DNA from: Streptomyces sp. A0958
GTDB lineage: Bacteria > Actinomycetota > Actinomycetes > Streptomycetales > Streptomycetaceae
Reading direction: 5' to 3'
Length of the DNA stretch: 64,000 nucleotides
NCBI RefSeq assembly: GCF_004795035.1
Contig: NZ_SSBK01000007.1
Location: 124,001 to 188,000 of the forward strand
In this document: positions 56,160-64,000 of the stretch, in pieces
Layout: each line of letters starts with the position of its first letter
Position numbering within the stretch: the first letter of the stretch is position 1
Translations under genes and position numbers: made by a program
The notes under the pieces: model-generated
Told to the model about the DNA's origin: nothing
Databases searched by the model: none
Seen by the model: the letters and a program-made list of their open reading frames with translations, nothing else

Positions 56160-56612
56160 ATGACACCACTGCCCATCGCGGTCGCCCCTCAAGCTCCGGC
56201 CACCGCAAGCGCGTTCACCCAGCGCTTCAGCTCCACCCCGCGCGGCGCCCGGCTCGCCCGGCGGCTCGCCCTGCACCAGCTCGACGCCTGGGGCGTGCCG
56301 CACGGCACCACGGCATCCGACACCGTCGCCGTGCTCGTCGCCGAACTCGCCGCCAACGCCGTCACGCACGGCCGCGTCCCCGGCCGGGACTTCGAGCTGG
56401 TCGTCCGGCTCACCGGCCGCACCCTCCGTATCGAGGTCTCCGACGCCCGGGGCGAACGCCGCCCGCCCGCCGGGGGCGTGACCGAGCCCGCCCCGCTCGC
56501 CGAGGAGGGCCGGGGGCTGCTCCTGGTGGGCGCGCTCGCCGACAGGTGGGAGGTGCTGGACCGTGCCCGCGTCGGCAAGACGGTCGTGGCCGAACTGGAC
56601 CTGCCCCTCTGA
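56160..56612 (+). CDS. RsbW-like ATP-binding (anti-sigma type) protein
   Basis: This 150-aa protein is a GHKL/HATPase fold (VLVAELAANAVTHGRVPGRD N box; EGRGLLLVGALADRW G box) without other domains, like the RsbW-type proteins found in Streptomyces AbaA/WhiJ loci. It may bind a partner such as an anti-anti-sigma factor or act as a regulator component. The ATG at 56160 has a weak ribosome site. Confidence 0.9.
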   Translation: MTPLPIAVAPQAPATASAFTQRFSSTPRGARLARRLALHQLDAWGVPHGTTASDTVAVLVAELAANAVTHGRVPGRDFELVVRLTGRTLRIEVSDARGERRPPAGGVTEPAPLAEEGRGLLLVGALADRWEVLDRARVGKTVVAELDLPL

Positions 56613-56626
56613 CGGTGGACTGCGGG

Positions 56627-56660
56627 ACAGGGGGCCGCACGCAGCGAGGTGCGGCCCTGT
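56627..56660 (+). terminator. Terminator after the RsbW-like gene
   Basis: A stem with ACAGGGGGCCGCAC against GTGCGGCCCTGT (2-base bulge), 8-nt loop, starts 14 bp past the stop. Confidence 0.6.
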
Positions 56661-56732
56661 GCTCGCGGATTCCCGACCCGTCGTCTCGGCGGGGCTGCCG
56701 ACGGCGGCGGTAGAAGCGGGCTAGTCTAAGTA

Positions 56733-56760
56733 AGATTCAATCTACGTAATATCGAATCTA
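56733..56760. promoter_or_regulatory. AT-rich repeat promoter region of the AAA ATPase gene
   Basis: AATCTA occurs twice as a direct repeat (56739, 56755; 16-bp period) and AGATTC/GAATCT (56733, 56754) form an inverted pair. The stretch 56720-56765 is markedly AT-rich compared with the surroundings and contains TACGTAATAT. Likely an operator/promoter of the downstream ATPase. Confidence 0.4.
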
Positions 56761-56789
56761 TGTTTCATGGAGATCGGGTTGGGGCTCTG

Positions 56790-58223
56790 ATGGAGTTCAA
56801 GGGCAGGTCCGCCGACCTGGATCAGCTGGCTCGGCAGCTGGGCCTGGTGGTCGGCGGTACGGGCGCCACCCGTGGCCAGGCTGTGATCCTGACGGGCCGG
56901 CGTCGAGTGGGCAAGTCTCGTCTGGTTCAGGAGTTCTGCGACCGTTCAGGGCTTCCCTACGCGCTCTTCCAGGCGACCCGGGGACGCAATGCCGTGGCCG
57001 AGCGGGCGGACTTTGCCGCGACGCTGGCGCATTCCCCTCTTCCCGGGGCCGATCTGGTGGCCGGGCTGCAGGCTTCCGACTGGAACCAGGCGCTGCGCTC
57101 CCTGGCGGTCGCGGTTCCGGACGATGTCCCGAGCATCGCGGTGCTCGACGAGGTGCCGTGGCTGGTGGAGCAGGACGGGGAGTTCGAGGGGGCGCTGCAG
57201 ACGGTCTGGGACCGGCACCTGTCCGCCAAGCCTGTCCTGTTGGTCCTGGTCGGCAGTGACCTGTCGGTGATGGAGGCGCTGCAGTCCTATGGGCGCCCGT
57301 TTTTCGGCCGGGCGGCCAAGATGACCGTACAGCCGCTGCATCTGGCCGATGTGCAGGCGATGACCGGGCTTGACGCGGCGGAAGCGGTGGACGCGCTGCT
57401 GATCACCGGAGGGTTCCCGGAGATCGTTCAGTCCTGGCGGCCGGGGACGAGCCCCGGAGACTTCCTGCGCGAGGCTGTGTCCAACCCGCTTGCGCCGCTG
57501 TTGGTGGCGGGCGAACTGTCGTTGCTGGGGGAGTTTCCCGAGGCATCCCACTCGCGCGCGATCCTGGAAGCGGTCGGCAGCGGCGAGCGGACCTTTTCCA
57601 CCATTGCCGCACAGGCCGGCGGTGTGGGCGCGCTGCCCTCGGGCACGCTGTCTCCGTTGTTGAACACGCTGCTGGCCAAGCGCGTCCTGGCCGCTGACCT
57701 GCCGCTCTCCGTCAAGGCGGACAGCAAGAACAAGCGCTACCGGATCGCCGATCCGTATCTCCGGTTCTGGCTGGCCTTCCTGCGGCGCGGGATCCCGCTC
57801 ATCGAGCGTGGCCGTGGTGATCTGGCGCTGGAGCGCATCGAGCGGTCGTGGACGACCTGGCGGGGCCGGGCCGTCGAGCCGGTCGTCCGCGAGTCGCTGC
57901 TGCGGCTGCTGCCCGATGAGAGGTGGCCGCGGACGGAGGCGGTCGGGGGCTGGTGGAACCGGCAGAACAACCCGGAGATCGACCTGATCGGAGCCGACCG
58001 TGAACCCGTGGCGGGGCAGGTCGACTTCATCGGCTCGGTGAAGTGGCTGGAGTCGCTGCCGTTCGGCCGTCGTGAGTACGACGCCCTGGTACGGGACATG
58101 CTCGCCGTGCCCGGTGCGGGGCCGGACACGGCGCTGGTCACGGTGTCCCGTTGCGGTGTCGAGGGCGATCTGCCTCTGGCAGCGCACTGGGGCCCGGAGG
58201 ACCTTGTCCGTGCCTGGCGGTAG
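56790..58223 (+). CDS. AAA-family ATPase with DUF234 (PD-(D/E)XK-like) C-terminus
   Basis: This 477-aa protein has Walker A (LTGRRRVGKSRLV), Walker B-like AVLDEVPWLVE, a sensor block (VLVGSDLSVMEAL) and a winged-helix region (RRYRIADPYL-type), ending in a DUF234 domain with NNPEIDLIGAD and a Lys (GSVKW) that resembles a PD-(D/E)XK nuclease core. Such ATPases are widespread in archaea and bacteria, function mostly unknown and often mobile. Start ATG at 56790 begins MEFKGRSADL; an ATG at 56760 abuts the operator-like repeats. Third-position G/C is somewhat relaxed. It is followed by tRNA-Arg. Confidence 0.85.
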   Translation: MEFKGRSADLDQLARQLGLVVGGTGATRGQAVILTGRRRVGKSRLVQEFCDRSGLPYALFQATRGRNAVAERADFAATLAHSPLPGADLVAGLQASDWNQALRSLAVAVPDDVPSIAVLDEVPWLVEQDGEFEGALQTVWDRHLSAKPVLLVLVGSDLSVMEALQSYGRPFFGRAAKMTVQPLHLADVQAMTGLDAAEAVDALLITGGFPEIVQSWRPGTSPGDFLREAVSNPLAPLLVAGELSLLGEFPEASHSRAILEAVGSGERTFSTIAAQAGGVGALPSGTLSPLLNTLLAKRVLAADLPLSVKADSKNKRYRIADPYLRFWLAFLRRGIPLIERGRGDLALERIERSWTTWRGRAVEPVVRESLLRLLPDERWPRTEAVGGWWNRQNNPEIDLIGADREPVAGQVDFIGSVKWLESLPFGRREYDALVRDMLAVPGAGPDTALVTVSRCGVEGDLPLAAHWGPEDLVRAWR

Positions 58224-58269
58224 CCGGGGAAAAGGCGGGGGACCACGGAGTCTCCGGCATGGAACAAGA

Positions 58270-58305
58270 AAGCCTCTGACTTGCATTTCTGCAGGTCAGA
58301 GGCTT
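58270..58305 (-). terminator. Terminator for tRNA-Arg
   Basis: A 16-bp stem (AAGCCTCTGACTTGCA and complement with one mismatch) lies 21 bp past the tRNA 3' end and is flanked by T-rich DNA on both strands. Confidence 0.8.
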
Positions 58306-58325
58306 CTTTAGCACTTCTCGCGAAG

Positions 58326-58397
58326 TGCCCCCGGCAGGATTCGAACCTGCGCACCCGGCTCCGGAGGCCGATGCTCTATCCCCTGAGCTACGGGGGC
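58326..58397 (-). tRNA. tRNA-Arg (anticodon CCG)
   Basis: The minus strand folds as a full cloverleaf: acceptor GCCCCCG/CGGGGGC, D-arm GCTCAGGGGATAGAGC, anticodon stem TCGGC/GCCGG with loop CTCCGGA (anticodon CCG, reads CGG) and T-arm with GTTCGAATC. No CCA is encoded; A is the discriminator. Confidence 0.95.
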
Positions 58398-58592
58398 GTA
58401 TCGCTGTGCTGCTCGGCGACGGGTGAAACACTACCAGCTTCCTCGGGGTGCCCGTGAACAGGTATTCCGCGTCATCGCGCGGGGGCCGGCCGCTCGTCGC
58501 ACACACATCCGGCCAACCTCGGCGCCCCCCGTCCGGGGACGGAAGTGGGCAAAACCCGGACGCAGCCCCTCCGCTCCGCCTACTCTCGAAGG

Positions 58593-59027
58593 GTGTCAGG
58601 GGCATGCGGCCGCGTGCTTGTTGTCGACGACAACAAGGTCATCCGGCAGTTGATCAGGGTCAATCTCGAGCTTGAGGGCTTCGAGGTCGTGACCGCGGGC
58701 GATGGTGTCGAGTGTCTGGATCTGGTGCACCGGGTCCGCCCCGATGTCATCACGCTCGATGTCGTCATGCCCCGGCTGGACGGTCTCCAGACGGCCACCA
58801 GACTCCGGTCCGATCCGCGCACGGGTCATCTGCCCCTCGCGATCGTCAGCGCCTGCACGCCGTACGAGGTGGACAACGGGGTCGCGGCCGGTGTCGACGC
58901 GTTCCTCGCCAAGCCCTTCGAGCCGAGCGAGCTGGTGCGGCTCGTGCGGCGGCTGGTGGAGCGCGGGCGGCCGCCCGTCCTGGACGGCGGGCCGGGTGCC
59001 GGGCGGGCGGAGAGCGCCGCGGGCTGA
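58593..59027 (+). CDS. Single-domain response regulator (CheY-like)
   Basis: This 144-aa protein is a lone receiver domain: acidic pocket VVDDN, phospho-Asp in VITLDVVMPRLDGL, Thr/Ser switch region (LAIVSACTPYE) and Lys in FLAKPFEPSEL. There is no output domain. The GTG at 58593 directly follows TACTCT, so a leaderless transcript with -10 TACTCT is plausible. It may act as phosphate shuttle or target of an unlinked kinase. From memory, similar small regulators precede the argS-like/lysA region in other Streptomyces. Confidence 0.9.
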   Translation: MSGACGRVLVVDDNKVIRQLIRVNLELEGFEVVTAGDGVECLDLVHRVRPDVITLDVVMPRLDGLQTATRLRSDPRTGHLPLAIVSACTPYEVDNGVAAGVDAFLAKPFEPSELVRLVRRLVERGRPPVLDGGPGAGRAESAAG

Positions 59028-59125
59028 CCGTGCGGCGGGATCGTGACCGCCGGACGGGCCCGATGGCTGACCGCATGGCGAAACCGGTTCGCGAAGGGCC
59101 CCCCCTCCTCCCATACGCTGGACCC

Positions 59126-60574
59126 GTGACCCCCGTCGACCTCTCCGCGACCGTGCTGCACGCCGTGCGGCGTGCGGTCAGCGAGGACGCCTTGCGCGCG
59201 CCCGTGCCCGCGCGCGTACGGGTGGAGAGGACTCGGCCCGGCGGCCACGGCGACTACGCCAGCGCCGTCGCGCTCCAGCTGGCCGGGCCCGCCGCACTGT
59301 CCGCCCGCGAGGTGGCCGAGATCCTCCGCGACCGGCTCGCCGGAGCGCCCGGCATCGCGAGCGTCGAGATCACCGGCCCCGGCTTCCTCAACTTCACGCT
59401 CGACGCCTCCGCCGGCGCCGCCGCACACCACGCCCTCGTGCACCGGGTGCGGGAGGAGGGGGAGCGGTACGGGTACGGGGACGACCTCGCCGGACAGCGA
59501 CTGGGCGTCGTCCACGCCCGCGAGGTCCGGGCCGCCGTCACCGCCGACGCGGTCCGCCGGCTGCTGACCGCCCAGGGGGCCGTCGTACGCCTCAGCTGCG
59601 AGGGGGAGCCGGACGCGGACTGGGCTCGGCTCGGGGTCGCCGCCGACGCGTACGGGAAGCCGCCGGCCGGGCCCGGCGCGGACCGGCAGCCGCCCGGCGT
59701 CGCCGCCGACGCCCACGGGCAGCGGCCCGGCGCGGGCCGGCAGGCGGCGGACGCCGTCACCGCCGACGCCGTCCGCCGCCTCCGGCGCGCCCAGGGCGCC
59801 CTCGTACGCGTCAGCTGCGAGGGGGAGCCGGACGCGGACTGGACGCGGCTCGGGGTGAGTGCCGACGCGTACGGCAAGCCGGCGGCCGGGAAGGCCGGCG
59901 CGAGCCGGCAGGTGCTGGGCGCCGCCGCCGACGGACACGGGCAGCCGCCCGCCGCGCCTGCTGCGGGCCGGCAGCGGGCCGACGCGCACGGAGGCCGGGC
60001 GGTCGAAGGGCCCGCCCCTGCCGGTCCGGGGACCCCCACCCCGCCGGCCCCGATACGCCCCGTCCCCGCCGGCGAGACCGCCGCCGCACTGCTCACCCGC
60101 CTCGGCCCCGACGCCACCCGCTGGGGCCTGCTCCGGCCCGCCGGACACGACCGGGCCGCTCTCGGACCGGACCTCCTCGTGCAGACCGAGGCCAACGCCC
60201 TCTTCCGGGTCCGCTACGCACACGCCCGCGCCCGCGCGCTCGGCCGGGGCGCCGCGCTGCTCGGGCTCACCGCCGCCGGCCCCGGCGAGGGCATCGAGGC
60301 CCACGAGGCGCCCACCCTGCTCGCGCTGCTCGCCGATTACCCCGCCGTGCTCACCGCCGCCGCCCGGCACCGCGCACCCGACCGGCTCGCCCGGCACCTC
60401 GAAGCGGTCGCGGGCGCCTTCTTCGACTTCCACGACGCCGCCCCACCGCTGCCCGTCGGGGACGAGAAACCCTCGGCCGCCCACCGCTCCCGGCTGGCCA
60501 TCGCCGAAGCCGCCGGGACGGTGCTGGCCGGCGGCCTGTCCCTGCTCGGCGTCAGCGCGCCCGAACACCTCTGA
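59126..60574 (+). CDS. nrtL: ArgS-related anticodon-binding protein NrtL, with internal duplication
   Basis: This 482-aa paralogue of arginyl-tRNA synthetase has the ArgS N-terminal domain (residues 1-110), a degraded catalytic region and a C-terminal DALR anticodon-binding domain (NALFRVRYAHARARALG; FFDFHDAAPPLP). The HIGH and KMSKS signatures are missing, so aminoacylation is not expected. Residues 138-210 are repeated in tandem at 211 onwards (VTADAVRRLLTAQGAVVRLS against VTADAVRRLRRAQGALVRVS). GTG start at 59126 just after CATACGCT, a possible leaderless -10. It lies upstream of lysA with 25 bp between. Confidence 0.88.
   Translation: MTPVDLSATVLHAVRRAVSEDALRAPVPARVRVERTRPGGHGDYASAVALQLAGPAALSAREVAEILRDRLAGAPGIASVEITGPGFLNFTLDASAGAAAHHALVHRVREEGERYGYGDDLAGQRLGVVHAREVRAAVTADAVRRLLTAQGAVVRLSCEGEPDADWARLGVAADAYGKPPAGPGADRQPPGVAADAHGQRPGAGRQAADAVTADAVRRLRRAQGALVRVSCEGEPDADWTRLGVSADAYGKPAAGKAGASRQVLGAAADGHGQPPAAPAAGRQRADAHGGRAVEGPAPAGPGTPTPPAPIRPVPAGETAAALLTRLGPDATRWGLLRPAGHDRAALGPDLLVQTEANALFRVRYAHARARALGRGAALLGLTAAGPGEGIEAHEAPTLLALLADYPAVLTAAARHRAPDRLARHLEAVAGAFFDFHDAAPPLPVGDEKPSAAHRSRLAIAEAAGTVLAGGLSLLGVSAPEHL
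59537..59974 (+). repeat. 219-bp tandem duplication within nrtL
   Basis: Two 219-bp (73-codon) segments begin at 59537 and 59756. Blocks such as TGCGAGGGGGAGCCGGACGC are identical in both; the 3' halves have diverged more. Frame is preserved. Confidence 0.9.
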
Positions 60575-60599
60575 AGACCCGAGAGAGCAGAGCCACACG

Positions 60600-61991
60600 A
60601 TGAGCCGATCCGCACACCCCGCCGGGCCCCGTCACGCCGACGTCATGGCGGAGGGCCACTACACCGCCCCCGCCGACGACCTCAACGCCCTGGACGAGAA
60701 GGTGTGGTCCCGCACCGTCACCCGGGACGAGCACGGCGCCCTGACCGTCGGCGGGATCGAAGTCTCCCGTCTCGCCGAGGAGTTCGGCACCCCCGCCTAC
60801 TTCCTGGACGAGGCCGACTTCCGGGCCCGCTGCCGCGCCTGGTCCGACGCCTTCGGGCCCGGCGCCGACGTCTTCTACGCCGGCAAGGCGTTCCTGTCCC
60901 GGGCCGTCGTGCGCTGGCTCAAGGAGGAGGGGCTCAACCTCGACGTCTGCTCGGGCGGCGAGCTGACCACCGCCCTGGACGCCGGGATGCCCGCCGAGCG
61001 CATCGCCTTCCACGGCAACAACAAGACGGTCGAGGAGATCGAGCGGGCCGTCTCGGCGGGCGTCGGGCGCATCGTCCTCGACTCCTTCCAGGAGATCGTC
61101 CGCGTCGCGCACATCGCGCGGCGGCTCGGCAGGCGCCAGCCCGTACAGATCCGGGTCACCGTCGGCGTCGAGGCGCACACCCACGAGTTCATCGCCACCG
61201 CCCACGAGGACCAGAAGTTCGGCATCGCGCTGGCCGGGGGACAGGCCGCCGAAGCGGTGCGCCGGGCGCTCACCCTGGACGGGCTCGAACTCATCGGCAT
61301 CCACTCCCACATCGGCTCGCAGATCTTCGACATGGCCGGCTTCGAGGTCTCCGCCCGCCGCGTCGTCCAGCTGCTCGCCGAGGTGCGCGACGAGCACGGC
61401 GTCGAACTGCCCGAGATCGACCTCGGCGGCGGCCTCGGCATCGCGTACACCTCCGAGGACGACCCGCGCGAACCGCACGAGATCGCCAAGTCGCTCGGCG
61501 ACATCGTCACCCGCGAGTGCGAGGCGGCCGGGCTCGCCACCCCCCGCATCTCCGTCGAGCCCGGCCGCGCCATCGTCGGCCCGACCGCCTTCACGCTGTA
61601 CGAGGTCGGCACCATCAAGCCCCTGGAGGGGCTGCGCACCTACGTGAGCGTCGACGGCGGCATGTCGGACAACATCCGCACCGCGCTGTACGACGCCGAG
61701 TACAGCGTCACGCTCGCCTCGCGCACCTCGGACGCGGAACCGATGCTCGTCCGGGTCGTCGGCAAGCACTGCGAGAGCGGCGACATCGTGGTCAAGGACG
61801 CCTTCCTGCCGTCCGACCTGGCCCCCGGCGACCTGATCGCCGTGCCCGCCACCGGCGCGTACTGCCGCTCCATGGCGAGCAACTACAACCACGCCCTGCG
61901 CCCGCCGGTGATCGCCGTGCGCGACGGGCGGGCGCGGGTCGTCGTCCGGCGCGAGACGGAGGAAGATCTCCTGCGTCTCGACGTCGGCTGA
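60600..61991 (+). CDS. lysA: Diaminopimelate decarboxylase
   Basis: This 463-aa PLP enzyme (fold III) makes L-lysine from meso-DAP. PLP lysine is in DVFYAGKAFLS, and the phosphate-binding block is LPEIDLGGGLGIAY. The substrate/dimer Cys is in GKHCESGD. The ATG at 60600 follows the GAGAGAGCAG purine run. It is the first of three aspartate-family genes (lysA, hom, thrC). Confidence 0.97.
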   Translation: MSRSAHPAGPRHADVMAEGHYTAPADDLNALDEKVWSRTVTRDEHGALTVGGIEVSRLAEEFGTPAYFLDEADFRARCRAWSDAFGPGADVFYAGKAFLSRAVVRWLKEEGLNLDVCSGGELTTALDAGMPAERIAFHGNNKTVEEIERAVSAGVGRIVLDSFQEIVRVAHIARRLGRRQPVQIRVTVGVEAHTHEFIATAHEDQKFGIALAGGQAAEAVRRALTLDGLELIGIHSHIGSQIFDMAGFEVSARRVVQLLAEVRDEHGVELPEIDLGGGLGIAYTSEDDPREPHEIAKSLGDIVTRECEAAGLATPRISVEPGRAIVGPTAFTLYEVGTIKPLEGLRTYVSVDGGMSDNIRTALYDAEYSVTLASRTSDAEPMLVRVVGKHCESGDIVVKDAFLPSDLAPGDLIAVPATGAYCRSMASNYNHALRPPVIAVRDGRARVVVRRETEEDLLRLDVG

Positions 61992-62041
61992 TGCCGTATT
62001 TCCGGGGGAGTACCACGGAGCCCCCGTAAACATCTCAGAAT

Positions 62042-62070
62042 CCGGACGGGCGGCGGGAACGCCCGTCCGG
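62042..62070 (+). terminator. Hairpin between lysA and hom
   Basis: A perfect 11-bp stem (CCGGACGGGCG and complement) with a 7-nt loop lies 50 bp past the lysA stop and 47 bp before hom. It may terminate lysA transcripts. Confidence 0.75.
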
Positions 62071-62116
62071 TGAGTGAGACTGGTCCGTACAACAGATGTA
62101 AAGGAAACGAGGTCGG

Positions 62117-63427
62117 ATGATGCGTACGCGTCCGCTGAAGGTGGCGCTGCTGGGCTGTGGAGTGGTCGGCTCAGAGGTGGCGCGCATCATGACGACGCAC
62201 GCCGACGACCTCGCCGCGCGCATCGGCGCGCCGGTGGAGCTCGCCGGCGTCGCCGTGCGCCGGCCCTCCAAGGTGCGTGAGGGCATCGACCCCGCCCTGA
62301 TCACCACGGACGCGACCGCCCTGGTCAAACGGGGCGACATCGACATCGTCGTGGAGGTCATCGGTGGCATCGAGCCCGCCCGTACGCTCATCACCACCGC
62401 CTTCGAGCACGGCGCGAGCGTCGTCTCCGCCAACAAGGCGCTGCTCGCCGAGGACGGCGCCGCCCTGCACGCCGCCGCCGAGCAGCACGGCCGGGACCTC
62501 TACTACGAGGCCGCCGTGGCCGGCGCCATCCCGCTGGTACGCCCGCTGCGCGAGTCCCTGGCGGGCGACAAGGTCAACCGGGTGCTCGGCATCGTCAACG
62601 GCACCACCAACTTCATCCTCGACAAGATGGACACCAGCGGCGCCGGCTACTCCGAGGCGCTGGACGAGGCCACCGCCCTCGGGTACGCGGAGGCCGACCC
62701 GACCGCCGACGTCGAGGGCTTCGACGCCGCCGCCAAGGCCGCGATCCTGGCCGGCATCGCCTTCCACACCCGGGTGCGGATCGGCGACGTGCACCGCGAG
62801 GGCATCACCGAGGTCACCGCCGCCGACATCGCCTCCGCCCGCCGCATGGGCTGCACCGTCAAGCTCCTCGCCATCTGCGAGCGCGCCGCCGACGGGGCCT
62901 CGGTGACGGCCCGGGTGCACCCCGCGATGATCCCGCTCAGCCACCCGCTGGCCTCCGTGCGCGAGGCGTACAACGCGGTGTTCGTGGAGGCGGAGGCGGC
63001 CGGGCAGCTGATGTTCTACGGCCCCGGCGCGGGCGGGGCGCCGACCGCGTCCGCGGTCCTCGGCGACCTCGTGGCCGTCTGCCGCAACAAACTCAACGAG
63101 GCCCCCGGGCCCGGCGAGTCCGCGTACACGCGTCTGCCGGTGAGCCCCATGGGCGACGTCGTCACGCGGTACCACATCAGCCTCGACGTGGCCGACAAGC
63201 CTGGCGTGCTCGCCCAGGTCGCGACGGTCTTCGCCGAACAGGGCGTATCCATCGACACGGTCCGCCAGAAGGGCCGGCCGGACAGTCAGGAATCCGGCGG
63301 CGAGGCCTCCCTCGTCGTCGTCACCCACCGCGCGCCCGACGCCGCCCTCTCCGGGACCGTCGAGGCGCTGCGCAAGCTCGACACCGTGCGCGGTGTCGCC
63401 AGCATCATGCGTGTTGAAGGGGAGTAA
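62117..63427 (+). CDS. hom: Homoserine dehydrogenase with ACT domain
   Basis: This 436-aa enzyme reduces aspartate semialdehyde to homoserine with NAD(P)H. The N-terminal Rossmann fold starts VALLGCGVVGSEVARIM. The catalytic domain has VVSANKALLAEDGAA, NGTTNFILDKM and the GYAEADPTADVEGFDAA block. The C-terminal ACT domain (residues about 355-430, YHISLDVADKPGVLAQVATV) allows threonine feedback. Two adjacent ATG codons (62117 and 62120) are possible starts. It is 6 bp upstream of thrC. Confidence 0.97.
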   Translation: MMRTRPLKVALLGCGVVGSEVARIMTTHADDLAARIGAPVELAGVAVRRPSKVREGIDPALITTDATALVKRGDIDIVVEVIGGIEPARTLITTAFEHGASVVSANKALLAEDGAALHAAAEQHGRDLYYEAAVAGAIPLVRPLRESLAGDKVNRVLGIVNGTTNFILDKMDTSGAGYSEALDEATALGYAEADPTADVEGFDAAAKAAILAGIAFHTRVRIGDVHREGITEVTAADIASARRMGCTVKLLAICERAADGASVTARVHPAMIPLSHPLASVREAYNAVFVEAEAAGQLMFYGPGAGGAPTASAVLGDLVAVCRNKLNEAPGPGESAYTRLPVSPMGDVVTRYHISLDVADKPGVLAQVATVFAEQGVSIDTVRQKGRPDSQESGGEASLVVVTHRAPDAALSGTVEALRKLDTVRGVASIMRVEGE

Positions 63428-63433
63428 GGACCC

Positions 63434-64000
63434 ATGACCACCAAGGGCACCCACCAGTGGCGCGGCATCATCGAGGAGTACCGGGGCCGTCTCCCGGTCA
63501 CGAGCACGACGCCGGTCGTCACGCTCCGTGAGGGCGGTACGCCGCTCGTCCCCGCTCAGGTCCTCTCCGAGCGCACGGGCTGCGAGGTGCACCTCAAGGT
63601 CGAGGGCGCCAACCCCACCGGGTCCTTCAAGGACCGCGGCATGACCATGGCCATCACCCGGGCCAAGGAGGAGGGCGCGCAGGCCGTCATCTGCGCCTCC
63701 ACCGGCAACACCTCCGCCTCCGCCGCCGCGTACGCGGTCCGGGCCGGCATGGTCTGCGCCGTCCTCGTGCCGCAGGGCAAGATCGCGCTCGGCAAGATGG
63801 GCCAGGCGCTGGTGCACGGCGCCAAGATCCTCCAGGTCGACGGCAACTTCGACGACTGCCTGACGCTGGCCCGCTCGCTCTCGGACAACTACCCGGTGGC
63901 GCTGGTCAATTCGGTCAACCCGGTCCGTATCGAGGGCCAGAAGACCGCCGCGTTCGAGATCGTGGACGCGCTCGGTGACGCCCCGGACATCCACGTCCTG
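63434..64000 (+). CDS. thrC: Threonine synthase (3' truncated by window)
   Basis: The first 189 residues of a PLP enzyme converting O-phosphohomoserine to threonine. PLP lysine is in [13 protein letters not shown], and [18 protein letters not shown] is the phosphate-binding glycine/serine block. The ATG lies 6 bp after the hom stop with AAGGA before it, so hom and thrC are one operon. The remaining C-terminal part lies beyond the window. Confidence 0.96.
   Translation, partial: MTTKGTHQWRGIIEEYRGRLPVTSTTPVVTLREGGTPLVPAQVLSERTGCEVHLKVEGANPTGSFKDRGMTMAITRAKEEGAQAVICASTGNTSASAAAYAVRAGMVCAVLVPQGKIALGKMGQALVHGAKILQVDGNFDDCLTLARSLSDNYPVALVNSVNPVRIEGQKTAAFEIVDALGDAPDIHVL

Noticed and set aside
58326..58397. 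tRNA-Arg as an attachment site for an integrated element
   Set aside because: No direct repeat of the tRNA 3' end, integrase or excisionase gene was seen nearby.

Overview
The window is high-GC actinobacterial chromosome, almost certainly Streptomyces. The evidence is the very strong G/C preference at third codon positions, frequent GTG/TTG starts with 4-bp stop/start overlaps, a conservon, a fused 2-oxoglutarate decarboxylase/dehydrogenase E1-E2, an HspR-type operator before lon, WhiJ/DUF397 regulators and an ArgS-like NrtL protein. No complete insertion sequence, phage or CRISPR array was seen.

Region 1 (1-10.7 kb) is the most unusual part. It is an FxSxx-type cyclophane RiPP locus: a MoxR-like AAA ATPase (cut by the window edge), a giant SAV_2336-type protein, a 62-aa precursor ending W-G-F-T-N-A-F, a radical SAM/SPASM maturase (FxsB), a separate HExxH peptide hydroxylase and a TIR/NB-ARC/TPR protein (FxsT). 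The precursor has Asn where the family name predicts Ser, and a 36-bp tandem duplication runs across its stop codon.

Region 2 (10.7-24.1 kb) is conserved core: kgd, a two-component pair, a spermidine-synthase-like gene, lon behind a HAIR element, a lipoprotein deacetylase, a secreted GH25 muramidase, a MarR regulator and a PP2C-like protein. From memory, the order from kgd to lon matches S. coelicolor.

Region 3 (24.1-39.6 kb) has a complete conservon (sensor kinase, Roadblock, DUF742, small GTPase) followed closely by a styrene-monooxygenase-like flavoprotein. After it come an NlpC/P60 hydrolase, a receptor whose kinase domain lacks all catalytic residues and which carries a PQQ-type propeller, a TetR regulator, divergent AurF-like and ferritin-like diiron genes, a small protein without a normal start codon, and envelope proteins.

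Region 4 (39.7-51.8 kb) is a run of cell-envelope genes on the minus strand: a PBP/RodA-FtsW pair, a sensor kinase with its lipoprotein but no regulator, and zinc-ribbon and HEAT-repeat proteins. Next come the divergent NHEJ genes (LigD-type polymerase and Ku) and a secreted S53 peptidase.

Region 5 (51.9-64 kb) starts with glyA behind a ZTP riboswitch. A WhiJ/AbaA-like group follows (DUF397 protein with three tandem repeats, XRE regulator, HTH protein, RsbW-like ATPase). Then come an AAA/DUF234 ATPase with an AT-rich promoter, tRNA-Arg(CCG), a lone receiver protein, an NrtL protein with a 73-residue internal duplication, and the aspartate-family genes lysA, hom and thrC (cut by the window edge).
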